Assembly: GCF_000166135.1 (NCBI RefSeq)
Contig: NC_014666.1
Span: forward strand, 3,968,001-4,032,000
Length of the DNA: 64,000 nucleotides
Direction of reading: 5' to 3'
Source of the DNA: Pseudofrankia inefficax
GTDB lineage: Bacteria; Actinomycetota; Actinomycetes; Frankiales; Frankiaceae
A program made the translations under genes and the position numbers. The notes under the pieces are model-generated. The model saw nothing but the letters and a program-made list of their open reading frames with translations. It made no database searches and was not told the DNA's origin. Within the stretch, counting starts at the first letter, position 1. Each line of letters starts with the position of its first letter. Below, one piece after another: positions 9,747 to 18,989 of this stretch.

Positions 9747-9904
9747 AGGGGAACTCCTTGAGGGCGGGCTGCTCCGGGCACCGATCGTGCGCGCTCGGCC
9801 GAAGCGGCGCACCCCTGCGTCCCGCAGACCGGGAACGCCAGCCGGGCCCGTGACCAGGCTGGATGCTCCGTTGCCTCTGGTCAGGGGCGTTTCGGCGTGG
9901 CATC

Positions 9905-9946
9905 ATCGCCTCGCGGCGATACTGAAGGCCGTTCGGTATGGCCTTC
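9905..9946. promoter_or_regulatory. Two adjacent inverted repeats in the divergent IclR/beta-oxidation promoter region
   Basis: ATCGCC-TCGC-GGCGAT occupies 9905-9920, and GAAGGCC-N9-GGCCTTC occupies 9924-9946, 3 nt apart. Both are perfect dyads lying between the divergent hydratase operon (start 9746) and the IclR gene (start 10005). This is the expected place for an IclR operator controlling itself and the operon. Binding is inferred. Confidence 0.45.
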
Positions 9947-10004
9947 GACAACCCGCGCCCGGTCCTCCGCCTCGGGCGGGACGGCACCCCTTGGGAGGCT
10001 TCGC

Positions 10005-10784
10005 GTGAGCACAGCACTGGACGTCAGACCCTCGGAAGCCGCGCTCGCGGAGGGCCAGGACCTGCCGGCCTCCATGATCGAGCGGATGACGCTGATTCTG
10101 GATCTGTTCAAGCGGCCCAAGACCCGGCTCAACCTCGAGAACGTCGTCAGCGCGACCAACCTGCCGCGCTCGACCGCCCACCGGATCCTCACGCAGCTGG
10201 AGCTCACGGGCTGGATCACCCACTCCGCCTCCGGCTACCGCCTGGGCTGGCGCGCGCTGTCGCTGGGCGGCCGTGACGTCGAGTACGGCCCGTTACGCGC
10301 CGCCGCCGCGCCGCGGTTACACGAGCTGGCCCTGCGCACCGACATGACGGCCCACCTCGCGGTCCTCGACTACCGCGACGTCTACTACCTCGACAAGGTC
10401 GGCGGCCAGAGCGCCACCGCGCTGCCGTCCCAGGTCGGCGGCCGGGCCCCGGCGCACCGCACCGCGTCGGGCCGGGCGATCCTGGCGTGGCTGTCACCCG
10501 AGCAGCTCGACCAGCTCTACGACGACCTTCCCCTCGACGGCCGCGCGTCCAACCTGGACGCGCTGCGCGGTGACCTGTCGACGATCCGCCACCGCAACGG
10601 GCTCTCCTTCGTCCGAGGCCTGTTCGACACGGGTTCCGTCGCGCTCGCGGTCCGCGGGGTCGACGGGCCGGTCGCGGCGATCTCGCTCAGCGGGCGCCAG
10701 GACCGCAGCCTGGAACGGCTGGTACCGCAGCTGGTCCACCATGTGCGCGCCATCGCCGCCGACCTGCGCGCCACGGACCTCTGA
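10005..10784 (+). CDS. IclR family transcriptional regulator
   Basis: A 259-residue regulator with an N-terminal winged helix-turn-helix (SMIERMTLILDLF through PRSTAHRILTQLELTGWI, about residues 25-70) and a C-terminal IclR effector domain with GRAILAWLSPEQL and a final LVHHVRAIAADLR. The GTG at 10005 has GGGAGG 6 nt upstream. It diverges from the beta-oxidation operon and is followed 4 nt later by the cyclase gene, so it probably controls one or both units in response to a small carboxylate or CoA-pathway intermediate. Confidence 0.9.
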   Translation: MSTALDVRPSEAALAEGQDLPASMIERMTLILDLFKRPKTRLNLENVVSATNLPRSTAHRILTQLELTGWITHSASGYRLGWRALSLGGRDVEYGPLRAAAAPRLHELALRTDMTAHLAVLDYRDVYYLDKVGGQSATALPSQVGGRAPAHRTASGRAILAWLSPEQLDQLYDDLPLDGRASNLDALRGDLSTIRHRNGLSFVRGLFDTGSVALAVRGVDGPVAAISLSGRQDRSLERLVPQLVHHVRAIAADLRATDL

Positions 10785-10788
10785 CCCC

Positions 10789-11718
10789 GTGGCAACCGTC
10801 AAGGACTTCGACGCGCTGGCCGACCAGGTCCGCAACTGGTCGCGGTGGGGGACGGCGGACCAGCGTGGGACGCTCAACCTGATCACCCCCGAGGTCGTGC
10901 GGAAGGCCGCCGCGACCATCACGGACGGCACGACGTTCCCGCTGGGCATGGACCTCTCGCCGCGGGGGCCCCAGCTGCCCGGCGAGGTGACCGGGCGCAT
11001 GAACCCGATCCGCACGATGCTCGCCGTCAACGTGCCGCTCGCGCCGCCACCGGACACCTCGGCGTACAGCGACGATCTCGTGATCACGCCCACGCAGACG
11101 GCGACGCACTGGGACGCCCTCTCGCACACCAGCTTCCGCGCCTCGCTCTACAACGGCATCCCCGCCGGCGTCATCACCGCGGCCGGAGCCACCGAGCTCG
11201 GCATCGACCGGTTCGGGGTGGTGCTGTCCCGCGGGGTGCTCCTCGACGTCGCGCGCCACGTCGGCGGCGCGCACCTGCCGCGCAAGTTCGCCATCACGCG
11301 AGAGGTGCTCGAGGCCACCGAACGGGCCCAGGGCGTCGCCGTCGAGCCGGGTGACGTGGTCCTCGTCCGCACCGGTCTGGGGCGCTTCTTCCTCGACGGC
11401 GACATTCCCGGGTACCGGACCGAGGTGCCGGCGCTCGACGTCGACGCGGCGCTGTACTTCCACGAGCGCGACGTCGCGGCCGTCGCGATCGACAACATGC
11501 CGACCGAGCTGCTGCCGTCGGCCGTCGAGGGCGTCGCTCTCCCACTGCACACCCTCTGCCTGGTGATGATGGGCCTTCCCCTGGGGGAGAACTGGGTGCT
11601 GGAGGACCTGGCACAGGCGTGTGCCGCCGACGGGCGGTACGCGTTCCTGCTCGACGCCACGCCGGAGCCGTTCGTGAACAGCACCGGTGGTCTCGTCAGC
11701 CCGGTCGCGATCCGCTAG
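10789..11718 (+). CDS. Cyclase family protein (kynurenine formamidase-like metal hydrolase)
   Basis: A 309-residue member of the putative cyclase family (PF04199). The metal-binding region reads THWDALSHTSF near residue 110, where the family has an HxGTHxDxxxH-like motif. The protein ends with a conserved-looking core (PLHTLCLVMMGLPLGENWVLEDL). Such enzymes hydrolyse amides, lactones or similar bonds. GTG start 4 nt after the IclR stop, and 14 nt before the glyoxalase-like gene, so the three are one transcript. Substrate unknown. Confidence 0.85.
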   Translation: MATVKDFDALADQVRNWSRWGTADQRGTLNLITPEVVRKAAATITDGTTFPLGMDLSPRGPQLPGEVTGRMNPIRTMLAVNVPLAPPPDTSAYSDDLVITPTQTATHWDALSHTSFRASLYNGIPAGVITAAGATELGIDRFGVVLSRGVLLDVARHVGGAHLPRKFAITREVLEATERAQGVAVEPGDVVLVRTGLGRFFLDGDIPGYRTEVPALDVDAALYFHERDVAAVAIDNMPTELLPSAVEGVALPLHTLCLVMMGLPLGENWVLEDLAQACAADGRYAFLLDATPEPFVNSTGGLVSPVAIR

Positions 11719-11732
11719 CGGGAGGAGCCCCG

Positions 11733-12749
11733 ATGATCTCCAGTGCCGCCGGCTCGATCGGCGACCGCATCCGGCGGATCTCTCACGTGGTCGTGAACGT
11801 GAGCGACCTCGACCGGTCGGTCCAGTTCTACGAGAAGGTCTCCCCGCTTCGCCTGGTCACCACCTTCGAGGCGCCTGAGCAGTCGTTCGAGCCCCTGCGC
11901 CTCGGCTGCGACCGGGCCCGGTTCGTCGCGGCTGTGCTGGAGGACCAGACCGGAGGCGACCCGGTCGCCGTCCACCTGGTCCAGTGGGTGAACCCGCCGC
12001 CGACCGGAGCCGCCTACCGGACCTTTCTCGACAGCGGCATCACGAAGCTCGGGATCTGCTACCCGGACCCGGAGCGCAAACGGGCCCAGCTGCGAGAGGC
12101 CGGGGCCGTGCTGACCAACGAGAAGACCGTACGGAACTACTTCACGACGACCGATCCCGACGGGATCTTCGTCTCGTTCATCAACCTGCCGGGCACGGTG
12201 TCCGAGCGGCTGTTCCACACGTGCCTGGCGATGACGGCGCCGGTAGACCAGACGGTTCGTTTCTACCGTGACGTGCTGGGGCTGGAGCACTGGATGAGAG
12301 TCGCCGTTCCTGAGCCCGTCCCGGCGTCGCTCGGTGCCGGGTCGGACCTGGGCTTCTACGAGTCGCATTTCTTCCGCGGCTGGGGCGACCACCGCTTCTC
12401 GCTGGACTGCTCGAAGAACTTCCTGCCCTACGCGCAGGCCGCGCCGCCGCGCGAGGCGGCCCACCACATCGGCATCGCCCGCTTCGCGATCGAGGTCGAC
12501 GACGTCGGACGCTGCTTCGACGTGCTGCGCGCGGCCAGCGCCGGCCTCGACCATGGCCCGGTCGGCGCCGGGCCGGTGCGCTGGGTGTACGGCCCGCCGT
12601 TCGGCCCGCGCCGGGTGCTGGTGGTCCGCGACCCGTCCGGCCACCTGTTCGAGCTGTTCACACCGGAGCAGCGGCCCTTCCTGGACCGCGCGCCCGGCAC
12701 CGCCCAGGCCGGGCACCCGCCGGCAGCCCCCAGTGCCGACGGCGGATGA
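11733..12749 (+). CDS. Two-domain VOC (glyoxalase/extradiol-dioxygenase fold) protein
   Basis: A 338-residue protein with two vicinal-oxygen-chelate modules. The first begins ISHVVVNVSDLDRSVQFYEKV near residue 15; the second begins FHTCLAMTAPVDQTVRFYRDVLGL near residue 160, and DPSGHLFELFTPEQRPF closes the fold. Tandem VOC proteins include extradiol ring-cleavage dioxygenases, but not enough metal ligands can be assigned here to claim that. GGAGGAG lies 6 nt before the ATG. Position between a cyclase-type hydrolase and a BVMO suggests a role in oxidative breakdown of a cyclic substrate. Confidence 0.82.
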   Translation: MISSAAGSIGDRIRRISHVVVNVSDLDRSVQFYEKVSPLRLVTTFEAPEQSFEPLRLGCDRARFVAAVLEDQTGGDPVAVHLVQWVNPPPTGAAYRTFLDSGITKLGICYPDPERKRAQLREAGAVLTNEKTVRNYFTTTDPDGIFVSFINLPGTVSERLFHTCLAMTAPVDQTVRFYRDVLGLEHWMRVAVPEPVPASLGAGSDLGFYESHFFRGWGDHRFSLDCSKNFLPYAQAAPPREAAHHIGIARFAIEVDDVGRCFDVLRAASAGLDHGPVGAGPVRWVYGPPFGPRRVLVVRDPSGHLFELFTPEQRPFLDRAPGTAQAGHPPAAPSADGG

Positions 12750-12914
12750 CCGGAAAGCCGTCCCGCGCCCGCGCGGCCGGGCCGATCCGCCCGTGGCGGG
12801 CGGCCCCGCGTCCGGCGGCGACCGGGCTCCCGACCAGCGGGAGACGGCGTCGCCCACGTCCTTTCCGCCCCCTTACGATTCGCCGACGATTCTCCGGCTA
12901 TCGACGGACAGGTC

Positions 12915-14744
12915 ATGACTCAGGACAATGCGATCGTGGACGCGACCGAGCTTGAGCGCGCCCGGGCCAAATACCGACTGGAACGCGACAAGCGCATCGA
13001 CCCGGCGCGCCATGACATCGTCGACCTGACCGAGCATCCGGAGTATCTGGAGGATCCCTATACCGGGGTCGTCGAACGCGAGCCGGTCACCGACGCCGTC
13101 GACGCCGTCGTGGTCGGCGCCGGGTTCGGCGGGCTGCTCGCGGCCCTGCACCTGAAGAAGCAGGGGCTGGCCCGGGTCCGGCTGGTCGAGAAGGCCGGGG
13201 ACGTCGGGGGCGTCTGGTACTGGAACCGCTATCCGGGCGCGATGTGCGACGTCGAGTCGTACGTCTACCTGCCGATGCTCGAAGAGCTCGGCTACATCCC
13301 CCGGCACCGGTACTCCTACGCGCCGGAGATCTTCGAGCACGCCCGCCGGATCGCCCGCCACTTCGATCTCTACGGCCTCGCGCTGTTTCACACCGCGGTC
13401 ACCGGCATGACCTGGGAGCCGGCGACCGGGACGTGGCAGGTGCGGACCAGCCGGGGCGACCGGATCGCCGCTCGCTACGTGGTCGTCGCGCACGGCTCCT
13501 TCGGCTCGTTGAAGCTGCCCGCGATCCCGGGCATCGACGGCTTCAAGGGCGCGATGTTCCATACCTCCCGGTGGGACTACGAGTACACCGGAGGCGACTC
13601 CCAGTCGCCGCTGGACAAGCTCGGTGACAAGACCGTCGGCATCATCGGTACCGGCGCCTCCGCGGTGCAGGTCGTCCCGGCGGTCGCGCGGGCGGCCCAG
13701 CAGCTGTACGTGTTCCAGCGGACCCCGTCCACCGTGGGCGTGCGTGACAACACCGAGACGGATCCGGTCTGGGCCGCCTCGCTGCGGCCGGGCTGGCAGC
13801 GGCGCCGGCGGGAGAACTTCACGCGGATCACGAACGGGGAGGCCGTCGGCGAGGACCTGGTCCGGGACGCGTGGACGACCTTCTTCCACGCGATGCTGAA
13901 CGAAGTCGACCTCGGCGAGCTGACGCCCGAACAGCGGTCGGGACGGCGCGAGCTGATCGACCTGCAGCACATGGAGAACATCCGGGCGCGGATCACGCAG
14001 GAGGTGCACGACCCCGCCGTCGCGGAGGCGTTGAAGCCCTACTACCGGTACCAGTGCAAGCGGCCCTGCTTCCACGACGACTACCTTCCGGCCTTCAACC
14101 GGCCCAATGTGCACCTCGTCGATACCAACGGCCGTGGCGTCGAGCGCGTCACCGCCTCGGCCGTCGTGGTCGGCGGGGAGGAGTACCCGGTCGACTGCCT
14201 GATCCTCGCGACGGGCTTCGACCAGGAGTCGACGTACGTGAGCCGGATCGGTTTCGACGTCGTCGGGCCGCACGGCGAGGTGCTGTCGCAGAAGTGGGCG
14301 GACGGCCCGGAGACCCTGCACGGGGTCATGACGGCCGGGTTCCCGAACTTCTTCTTTCAGCCGACCAACTACATGCAGGGGACGGCGGGCGTCAACTTCG
14401 TCCACACGCTGGAGGAGAACGCCGTCCACATCGCGGCGATCATCGGCGAGTTCGAACGGCGAGGGGTGTACGGGAGCCCGGCCAGGTCGGCGGAGCAGGA
14501 ATACGTCGCCCGCGTCACCTCGGGGGAGGGCCTGGCCCTCATCGGAGACGGCCGCCGGTTCCTCCAGGAGTGCACGCCGGGCCGCTGGAACAACGAGGGC
14601 GACCCCGACGCCCAGCCGTCGAAGGCCGTGAACCACCCGGGTACCTCGACGCTGTACTTCGCCATGCTCAAGCGCTGGCGGGACGACGGTGACCTGCTCG
14701 GGCTCGAGCTGACCCCCGTGCCCGACACCGAGGCGCTCTCCTGA
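12915..14744 (+). CDS. Flavin-containing Baeyer-Villiger monooxygenase
   Basis: A 609-residue FAD/NADPH monooxygenase that inserts oxygen next to a ketone to give an ester or lactone. The FAD Rossmann motif GAGFGG is at residues 68-73, followed by GGVWYWNRYPGAMCDVES. The BVMO fingerprint FKGAMFHTSRWD spans 210-221, and the NADPH-binding GTGAS is near 245. Length and the extended N-terminus match cyclopentadecanone/steroid-type BVMOs. It is 165 nt after the glyoxalase-like gene and may be in the same unit or have its own promoter. Confidence 0.93.
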   Translation: MTQDNAIVDATELERARAKYRLERDKRIDPARHDIVDLTEHPEYLEDPYTGVVEREPVTDAVDAVVVGAGFGGLLAALHLKKQGLARVRLVEKAGDVGGVWYWNRYPGAMCDVESYVYLPMLEELGYIPRHRYSYAPEIFEHARRIARHFDLYGLALFHTAVTGMTWEPATGTWQVRTSRGDRIAARYVVVAHGSFGSLKLPAIPGIDGFKGAMFHTSRWDYEYTGGDSQSPLDKLGDKTVGIIGTGASAVQVVPAVARAAQQLYVFQRTPSTVGVRDNTETDPVWAASLRPGWQRRRRENFTRITNGEAVGEDLVRDAWTTFFHAMLNEVDLGELTPEQRSGRRELIDLQHMENIRARITQEVHDPAVAEALKPYYRYQCKRPCFHDDYLPAFNRPNVHLVDTNGRGVERVTASAVVVGGEEYPVDCLILATGFDQESTYVSRIGFDVVGPHGEVLSQKWADGPETLHGVMTAGFPNFFFQPTNYMQGTAGVNFVHTLEENAVHIAAIIGEFERRGVYGSPARSAEQEYVARVTSGEGLALIGDGRRFLQECTPGRWNNEGDPDAQPSKAVNHPGTSTLYFAMLKRWRDDGDLLGLELTPVPDTEALS

Positions 14745-15148
14745 CAATCCCGGCACGCCGGATACCCGCCAGCGTTCCGTGACCTGACTGCCGGTGGCCC
14801 CGCGCTCCGGCGCGCATTCAAATCCTCGCGGCGCCGGTGCGGGCAAACCCGCGAATATGGCGGCCCACGGGTCCGGTCCCAGCCACCGGGAATGCCCGCT
14901 GGACCGCCAGGTGTACCGGAACTATCTTGGCCGCCAATACCAGGGGCCGCTGGGACCGCGGCATCGACATTACGAGTCGCGCTGCCGGAAACGGTGATGT
15001 CACCGTCCTCCAGCTGCGTCGGATTCCGTTTTCATGGCCAATTTTCGCCGGGCCTCAGAACGCTGCGGCGTTCTCGATCGCCGTGAACAGGAACGTCGCG
15101 CTGGACGGTTGTACCGGCCGCGCGGGAGCAGACGAGGGGGGCTCGGCG
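14745..15148. other. 404-nt intergenic region
   Basis: No convincing gene in either strand. A small hairpin GCGGG-CAAA-CCCGC lies at 14839-14852, about 95 nt after the BVMO stop, without a T tract. The stretch from about 14900 to 15100 is less GC-rich than its surroundings and probably carries the promoter for the SDR-ABC importer unit, but no clear -35/-10 pair was found. Confidence 0.5.
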
Positions 15149-15883
15149 ATGTCAAGGTCCGTGGTCATAAGCGGCGGCGGAACCGGGATCGGCCGGAGCA
15201 TCGCGCGCTCGTTCGTCGAGAACGGGAACGAGGTCGTCATCATCGGCCGTCGAGCCGCGGTGCTGAATACAGCGGCGACCGAGCTCGGCGACCGGGTCCG
15301 GCCGGTCGTCTGTGATCTCGCCGATCCCGTAGCGGTCCAGCGGGCCCTGATCGAGCTGCCGGCGCGGATCGACGTCCTGGTGAACGCCGCCGGCGCGAAC
15401 CTGGCGACCCGGACGCCGCGGCCGGATTCCCTCGCCGAGGTCGTCGCGCTGTGGGAAGGGCAGGTCCGCGCCAATCTGCTCACCACCGTGGCGTTGACCT
15501 GCGCGGTGCTGGACCGCCTCGGGCCTGGCGGGCGGATCGTCGGCTTCAGCTCCGGCGCCGCGCGTTCCGGCGGTCCACACTCCTACGGCTACGGCGTGGC
15601 GAAGGCCGCGGTGGAGGCCTGGGCCCGCGGCCTCTCCGCCGAGGTCGGCTCCCGGGGAATCACCGTCAACGCCGTCGCGCCGGGTCTCACGGACGGGACC
15701 GAATTCTTCCCCGCCGACGTCGACGACGAGACGCGCGCCCGCCTGGTGGCGCGGGCGGACAACAGGCGCGCGGGCACCACCGGCGACGTCGCGGCCGCCG
15801 TGTTGTTCCTGACCTCTCCCGACGCCGGCCACATCTCCGGCCAGACCTTGGCGGTGGACGGGGGTGTGGCTCTCTCCCGGTAA
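15149..15883 (+). CDS. SDR family oxidoreductase
   Basis: A 244-residue classical short-chain dehydrogenase. SGGGTGIGRSIA is the NAD(P) glycine motif, NAAGAN the structural motif, GFSSGA..YGYGVAK the Ser-Tyr-Lys site and VAPG the C-terminal loop; it ends GQTLAVDGGVALSR. The ATG has GAGGGGG about 8 nt upstream. It precedes the ABC importer gene set by 76 nt and follows the BVMO, so an alcohol/ketone step in the same pathway is plausible. Confidence 0.9.
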   Translation: MSRSVVISGGGTGIGRSIARSFVENGNEVVIIGRRAAVLNTAATELGDRVRPVVCDLADPVAVQRALIELPARIDVLVNAAGANLATRTPRPDSLAEVVALWEGQVRANLLTTVALTCAVLDRLGPGGRIVGFSSGAARSGGPHSYGYGVAKAAVEAWARGLSAEVGSRGITVNAVAPGLTDGTEFFPADVDDETRARLVARADNRRAGTTGDVAAAVLFLTSPDAGHISGQTLAVDGGVALSR

Positions 15884-15959
15884 GCGCCGGGAGCCCAGGT
15901 AGGTCCTTGAAATCCCGTTGTCTCCGAACGACGACTGCATATCTGACAAAGGTGGGGAA

Positions 15960-17297
15960 ATGAACGCAGGACTCAGAAAGTCGACCGCATTATTAACGGC
16001 CGTGGTGGCCGCCGGAGTGCTCGCCTCCGCGTGCAAGTCGAACGCGTCCTCCGGGTCCAGCGGCGGTTCGAGCCCGGCCGCGGCGAACAGCGCGGCCGCG
16101 AACGGCTCGTTCAGCGTCGATGCGGCGAACTGCCCGGCCGACGCGAAGACGGCGCTCGCCAGCGGCGAGACGATCAAGGTGGGTGACGTACTCGCGCTGT
16201 CCGGCCCGGCCGCGGTGGCAGCCGGGTACGCGCAGGGCATGAAGCTGTACTTCGACAAGGTCAACGCGGAGAGCAACGGTGTCGACGGCCACAAGCTCCA
16301 GCTGATCGCGAAGGACGACCAGTACGACCCGACGAAGACCGTCCCGCAGGTCACCAGCCTGCTGGGCCAGGACCACGTCTTCTCCATCGTCGGGGAGACC
16401 GGGACGGTGAACGCCGCGGCGGTCCAGCCGGCCGTCGAGAAGTCCTGCACGCCGCAGCTGGAGGTGATCTCCACCTCCCAGTTCAGCGACCCGGCGAAGC
16501 ACCCGTGGACCACGACCGCCTTCGCGACGGCGGCGGCCGAGGCCGTGGTCTGGGCCAAGTACATCGCGCAGGAGAAGCCCGGCGCCACGGTCGGCTACGT
16601 GGCCGTCGACAACGACGCGGGCGCCACCTACATCAACCAGTTCTCCACCGCGGCCAAGACGGCGGGCCTGAAGATCGTCGCCGGTGAGAAGTACGCGCTG
16701 ACCGCGACCAACATCTCGAGCCAGATCACCGCGGTCCTGGCCGCCAAGCCGGACTTCGTGATCGGCATGGTGTTCAACAGCGTGTGCGCCCAGGTGCCGA
16801 ACCTCCTCGCTCAGGGTGGCTACACGGGCGGTCTCATCGAGACCACGACCTGCGGGTCGAAGGCCATCCTCGGGCCGCTGGGCGACCGCGCGAACAACCT
16901 CGTCTACGCGGCGTCCTTCCGTGATCCCACCCTGCCGGTGAACGCGGACCAGGCCGACGTCAAGACCTTCGCGGCGGACGCCTCGAAGTACGGCGGCAGC
17001 GGTTTCGCGGTTTCCTCCTTCACGGTCGTGGGATACCGGTTGGCCAAGCTGTACGTCGACACCCTGCGGGCCGCGTCGGCGCTGCCCGGTGGCCTGACCC
17101 GGGTGAACGTCATGAACGCCGCCTGGAATCTCAACACCACGTTGTTCGACTCGTACTGCGGCGCCGCCAAGACCAGTGGCCCGGCGGACCCGTACGTCGA
17201 CGAGTGCCTCGCGGTCCTGCAGTACAACGCGACCGACGGCCCGAAGCAGCTCACCACCTTCGACGCGGAGGGCACCACCGCCAAGCTCGGAGCCTGA
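15960..17297 (+). CDS. ABC transporter substrate-binding lipoprotein (branched-chain amino acid/amide type)
   Basis: A 445-residue Leu/Ile/Val-binding-family lipoprotein. The signal peptide ends in the lipobox LASAC with the lipidated Cys at residue 25, followed by a Ser/Ala/Gly linker. The mature domain holds the periplasmic-binding fold (VGDVLALSGPAAVAAGYAQGMKLYFDKVNAE). AAGGTGGGGA precedes the ATG. It is the first gene of the importer set, separated from the ATPase genes by a strong hairpin. Ligand unknown; in this setting a carboxylate or terpenoid/aromatic acid is as likely as an amino acid. Confidence 0.9.
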   Translation: MNAGLRKSTALLTAVVAAGVLASACKSNASSGSSGGSSPAAANSAAANGSFSVDAANCPADAKTALASGETIKVGDVLALSGPAAVAAGYAQGMKLYFDKVNAESNGVDGHKLQLIAKDDQYDPTKTVPQVTSLLGQDHVFSIVGETGTVNAAAVQPAVEKSCTPQLEVISTSQFSDPAKHPWTTTAFATAAAEAVVWAKYIAQEKPGATVGYVAVDNDAGATYINQFSTAAKTAGLKIVAGEKYALTATNISSQITAVLAAKPDFVIGMVFNSVCAQVPNLLAQGGYTGGLIETTTCGSKAILGPLGDRANNLVYAASFRDPTLPVNADQADVKTFAADASKYGGSGFAVSSFTVVGYRLAKLYVDTLRAASALPGGLTRVNVMNAAWNLNTTLFDSYCGAAKTSGPADPYVDECLAVLQYNATDGPKQLTTFDAEGTTAKLGA

Positions 17298-17303
17298 CGG
17301 GCC

Positions 17304-17331
17304 CGGGACGGCCGCGCGAGCGGCCGTCCCG
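17304..17331 (+). terminator. Strong GC hairpin after the binding-protein gene
   Basis: A perfect 12-bp stem (CGGGACGGCCGC pairing with GCGGCCGTCCCG) with a GCGA tetraloop starts 6 nt after the binding-protein stop. There is no T tract. Between a binding-protein gene and its ATPase genes such hairpins commonly act as partial terminators or 3'-end protectors that raise binding-protein mRNA relative to the rest. Confidence 0.7.
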
Positions 17332-17496
17332 TACCCACACCTGCCGCCCCCGTCGCGCGGCGCGAGCCGGGTCCGGCCAGGTCCCGAAGAGCGGGAATGG
17401 CCGGTGACCGTCGCACGGCCGGCTGGTTAGCGTTCCCGCCCAGCTCACAGCGCTGACCGCGACGGAAATGGTTCGGTCACGAGAGGAGGAATCCGA

Positions 17497-18261
17497 ATGG
17501 CCCTGCTGGACGTCGAGGACGTCAGCGTCCGTTTCGGCGGTGTGGTCGCCCTGGATGGCGTCTCGTTCGACATCGAGGCCGGCCAGGTCTGCGGCCTCAT
17601 CGGCCCGAACGGCGCGGGCAAGACGACGCTTTTCAACTGCATCAACCGCATCTATCAGCCGACCGAGGGAAAGCTGACATTCGACGGCCGCGATCTCCTT
17701 CACATCCCCGCCCACGGAATCTCGCGGGCCGGCATCTCCCGGACCTTCCAGAACCTCGCGCTGTTTCCTTCGCTCACCGTGCTGGACAACGTGATGATCG
17801 GGGCGCACTCGTCGTCCCGGCAGAACTGGCTCAGCGCGCCGCTGCGGTTCGGCACCAGGCGGGAGGAGACGAGGCTGCGGTCGCGGGCCGCGGACATCCT
17901 CCGGTCGCTGGATCTTGACCGGTTCGCCCTGCTGCCGTGCGCGGGGCTGCCGTTCGGAACACTCAAGCGGATCGAGATCGCCCGCGCCATCGCCAACGGA
18001 CCACGGCTCCTCCTGCTGGACGAGCCGGCCTCCGGCCTGACCCACAGCGAGGTCGACGAGCTGGCCGGCACGCTGCGCCAGCTCCGGGCCGAACGGGACC
18101 TCACGCTGCTGCTGGTGGAGCACCACATGCAGATGGTCATGGGCCTCTCGGACAAGGTCGTGGTGCTCGACTTCGGCAAGAAGATCGCCGAGGGCCGCCC
18201 GGCCGACATCCAGAACGACCCGCTGGTGATCGAGGCCTACCTGGGCAGCGCGGTGTCATGA
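17497..18261 (+). CDS. livG: ABC transporter ATP-binding protein, LivG type
   Basis: A 254-residue ATPase. Walker A GPNGAGKTT is at 36-44, the signature region is the LivG-type variant FGTLKRIEIARA rather than LSGGQ, Walker B LLLLDEPASGL is near 170, and the switch His lies in VEHHMQMV. The ATG at 17497 has GAGGAGGA upstream. It overlaps livF by ATGA. Works with LivF to power import by the two permeases. Confidence 0.93.
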   Translation: MALLDVEDVSVRFGGVVALDGVSFDIEAGQVCGLIGPNGAGKTTLFNCINRIYQPTEGKLTFDGRDLLHIPAHGISRAGISRTFQNLALFPSLTVLDNVMIGAHSSSRQNWLSAPLRFGTRREETRLRSRAADILRSLDLDRFALLPCAGLPFGTLKRIEIARAIANGPRLLLLDEPASGLTHSEVDELAGTLRQLRAERDLTLLLVEHHMQMVMGLSDKVVVLDFGKKIAEGRPADIQNDPLVIEAYLGSAVS

Positions 18262-18977
18262 CGGCACTTCTCGAGGTCGACGGGCTGAGCGCCACCTACG
18301 GCCAGGCGCCGGTGCTGCACGGGCTGGACTTCACGGTCGGGGAGAGCGAGATCGTCGTCCTGCTCGGCGCCAACGGAGCGGGCAAGACGACGACACTGCG
18401 GGCGCTGTCCCAGCTGGAGTCGGTCACGGTCGGCGGGAAGATCCGGCTGCGTGGCCGGTCGCTCGTCGGCCTGTCGCCCCAGACCGTCGTGCGGCGGGGA
18501 GTCAGCCACGTCCCGCAGGGACGCGGCACGTTCGGCGACCTGACCGTCGAGGAGAACCTCCTGGCCGGCGCCTACGTGCGCCGGGACCGCCAGGGCGTGC
18601 GCAGCGACATCGCGCGGTGGTTCGACACGTTCCCGCGGCTGGCCGAGCGTCGCGAGCAGCGCGCCGGAACGCTCTCCGGCGGCGAGCAGCAGATGCTCGC
18701 CATCGCCCGGGCCAGCATGAGCCGCCCGGCCCTGCTGCTGCTCGACGAGCCGTCGCTCGGACTGGCACCGCTGATCATTCGCGGTCTCTTCGACCTGCTC
18801 GGCGGGCTCAACCGTGACCACGGCACGACCATGCTGATCGTCGAGCAGAACGCGAACCTGGCGCTGTCCATCGCGAACCGCGGATACGTCATGGAGGCGG
18901 GCACGATCGCCGTCTCCGGCGACGCCGACCAACTACGGACCGACGACGCGGTCCGCCGCGCCTATCTGGGCTTCTAG
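18258..18977 (+). CDS. livF: ABC transporter ATP-binding protein, LivF type
   Basis: A 239-residue ATPase with Walker A GANGAGKTT (37-45), signature LSGGEQQ near 139, Walker B LLLLDEPSLGLAP and switch region VEQNANLAL, the standard LivF set. Its ATG overlaps the livG stop (ATGA). The permease gene follows after 12 nt with AGGGGAGG as ribosome binding site. Confidence 0.93.
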   Translation: MTALLEVDGLSATYGQAPVLHGLDFTVGESEIVVLLGANGAGKTTTLRALSQLESVTVGGKIRLRGRSLVGLSPQTVVRRGVSHVPQGRGTFGDLTVEENLLAGAYVRRDRQGVRSDIARWFDTFPRLAERREQRAGTLSGGEQQMLAIARASMSRPALLLLDEPSLGLAPLIIRGLFDLLGGLNRDHGTTMLIVEQNANLALSIANRGYVMEAGTIAVSGDADQLRTDDAVRRAYLGF

Positions 18978-18989
18978 GGGAGGTCGACC

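Noticed and set aside
9747-9812. Longer N-terminus for the first hydratase (ORF to 9812)
   Set aside because: The extension is Arg/Ser-rich and lies before a clear AAGGAG-GTG start at 9746.
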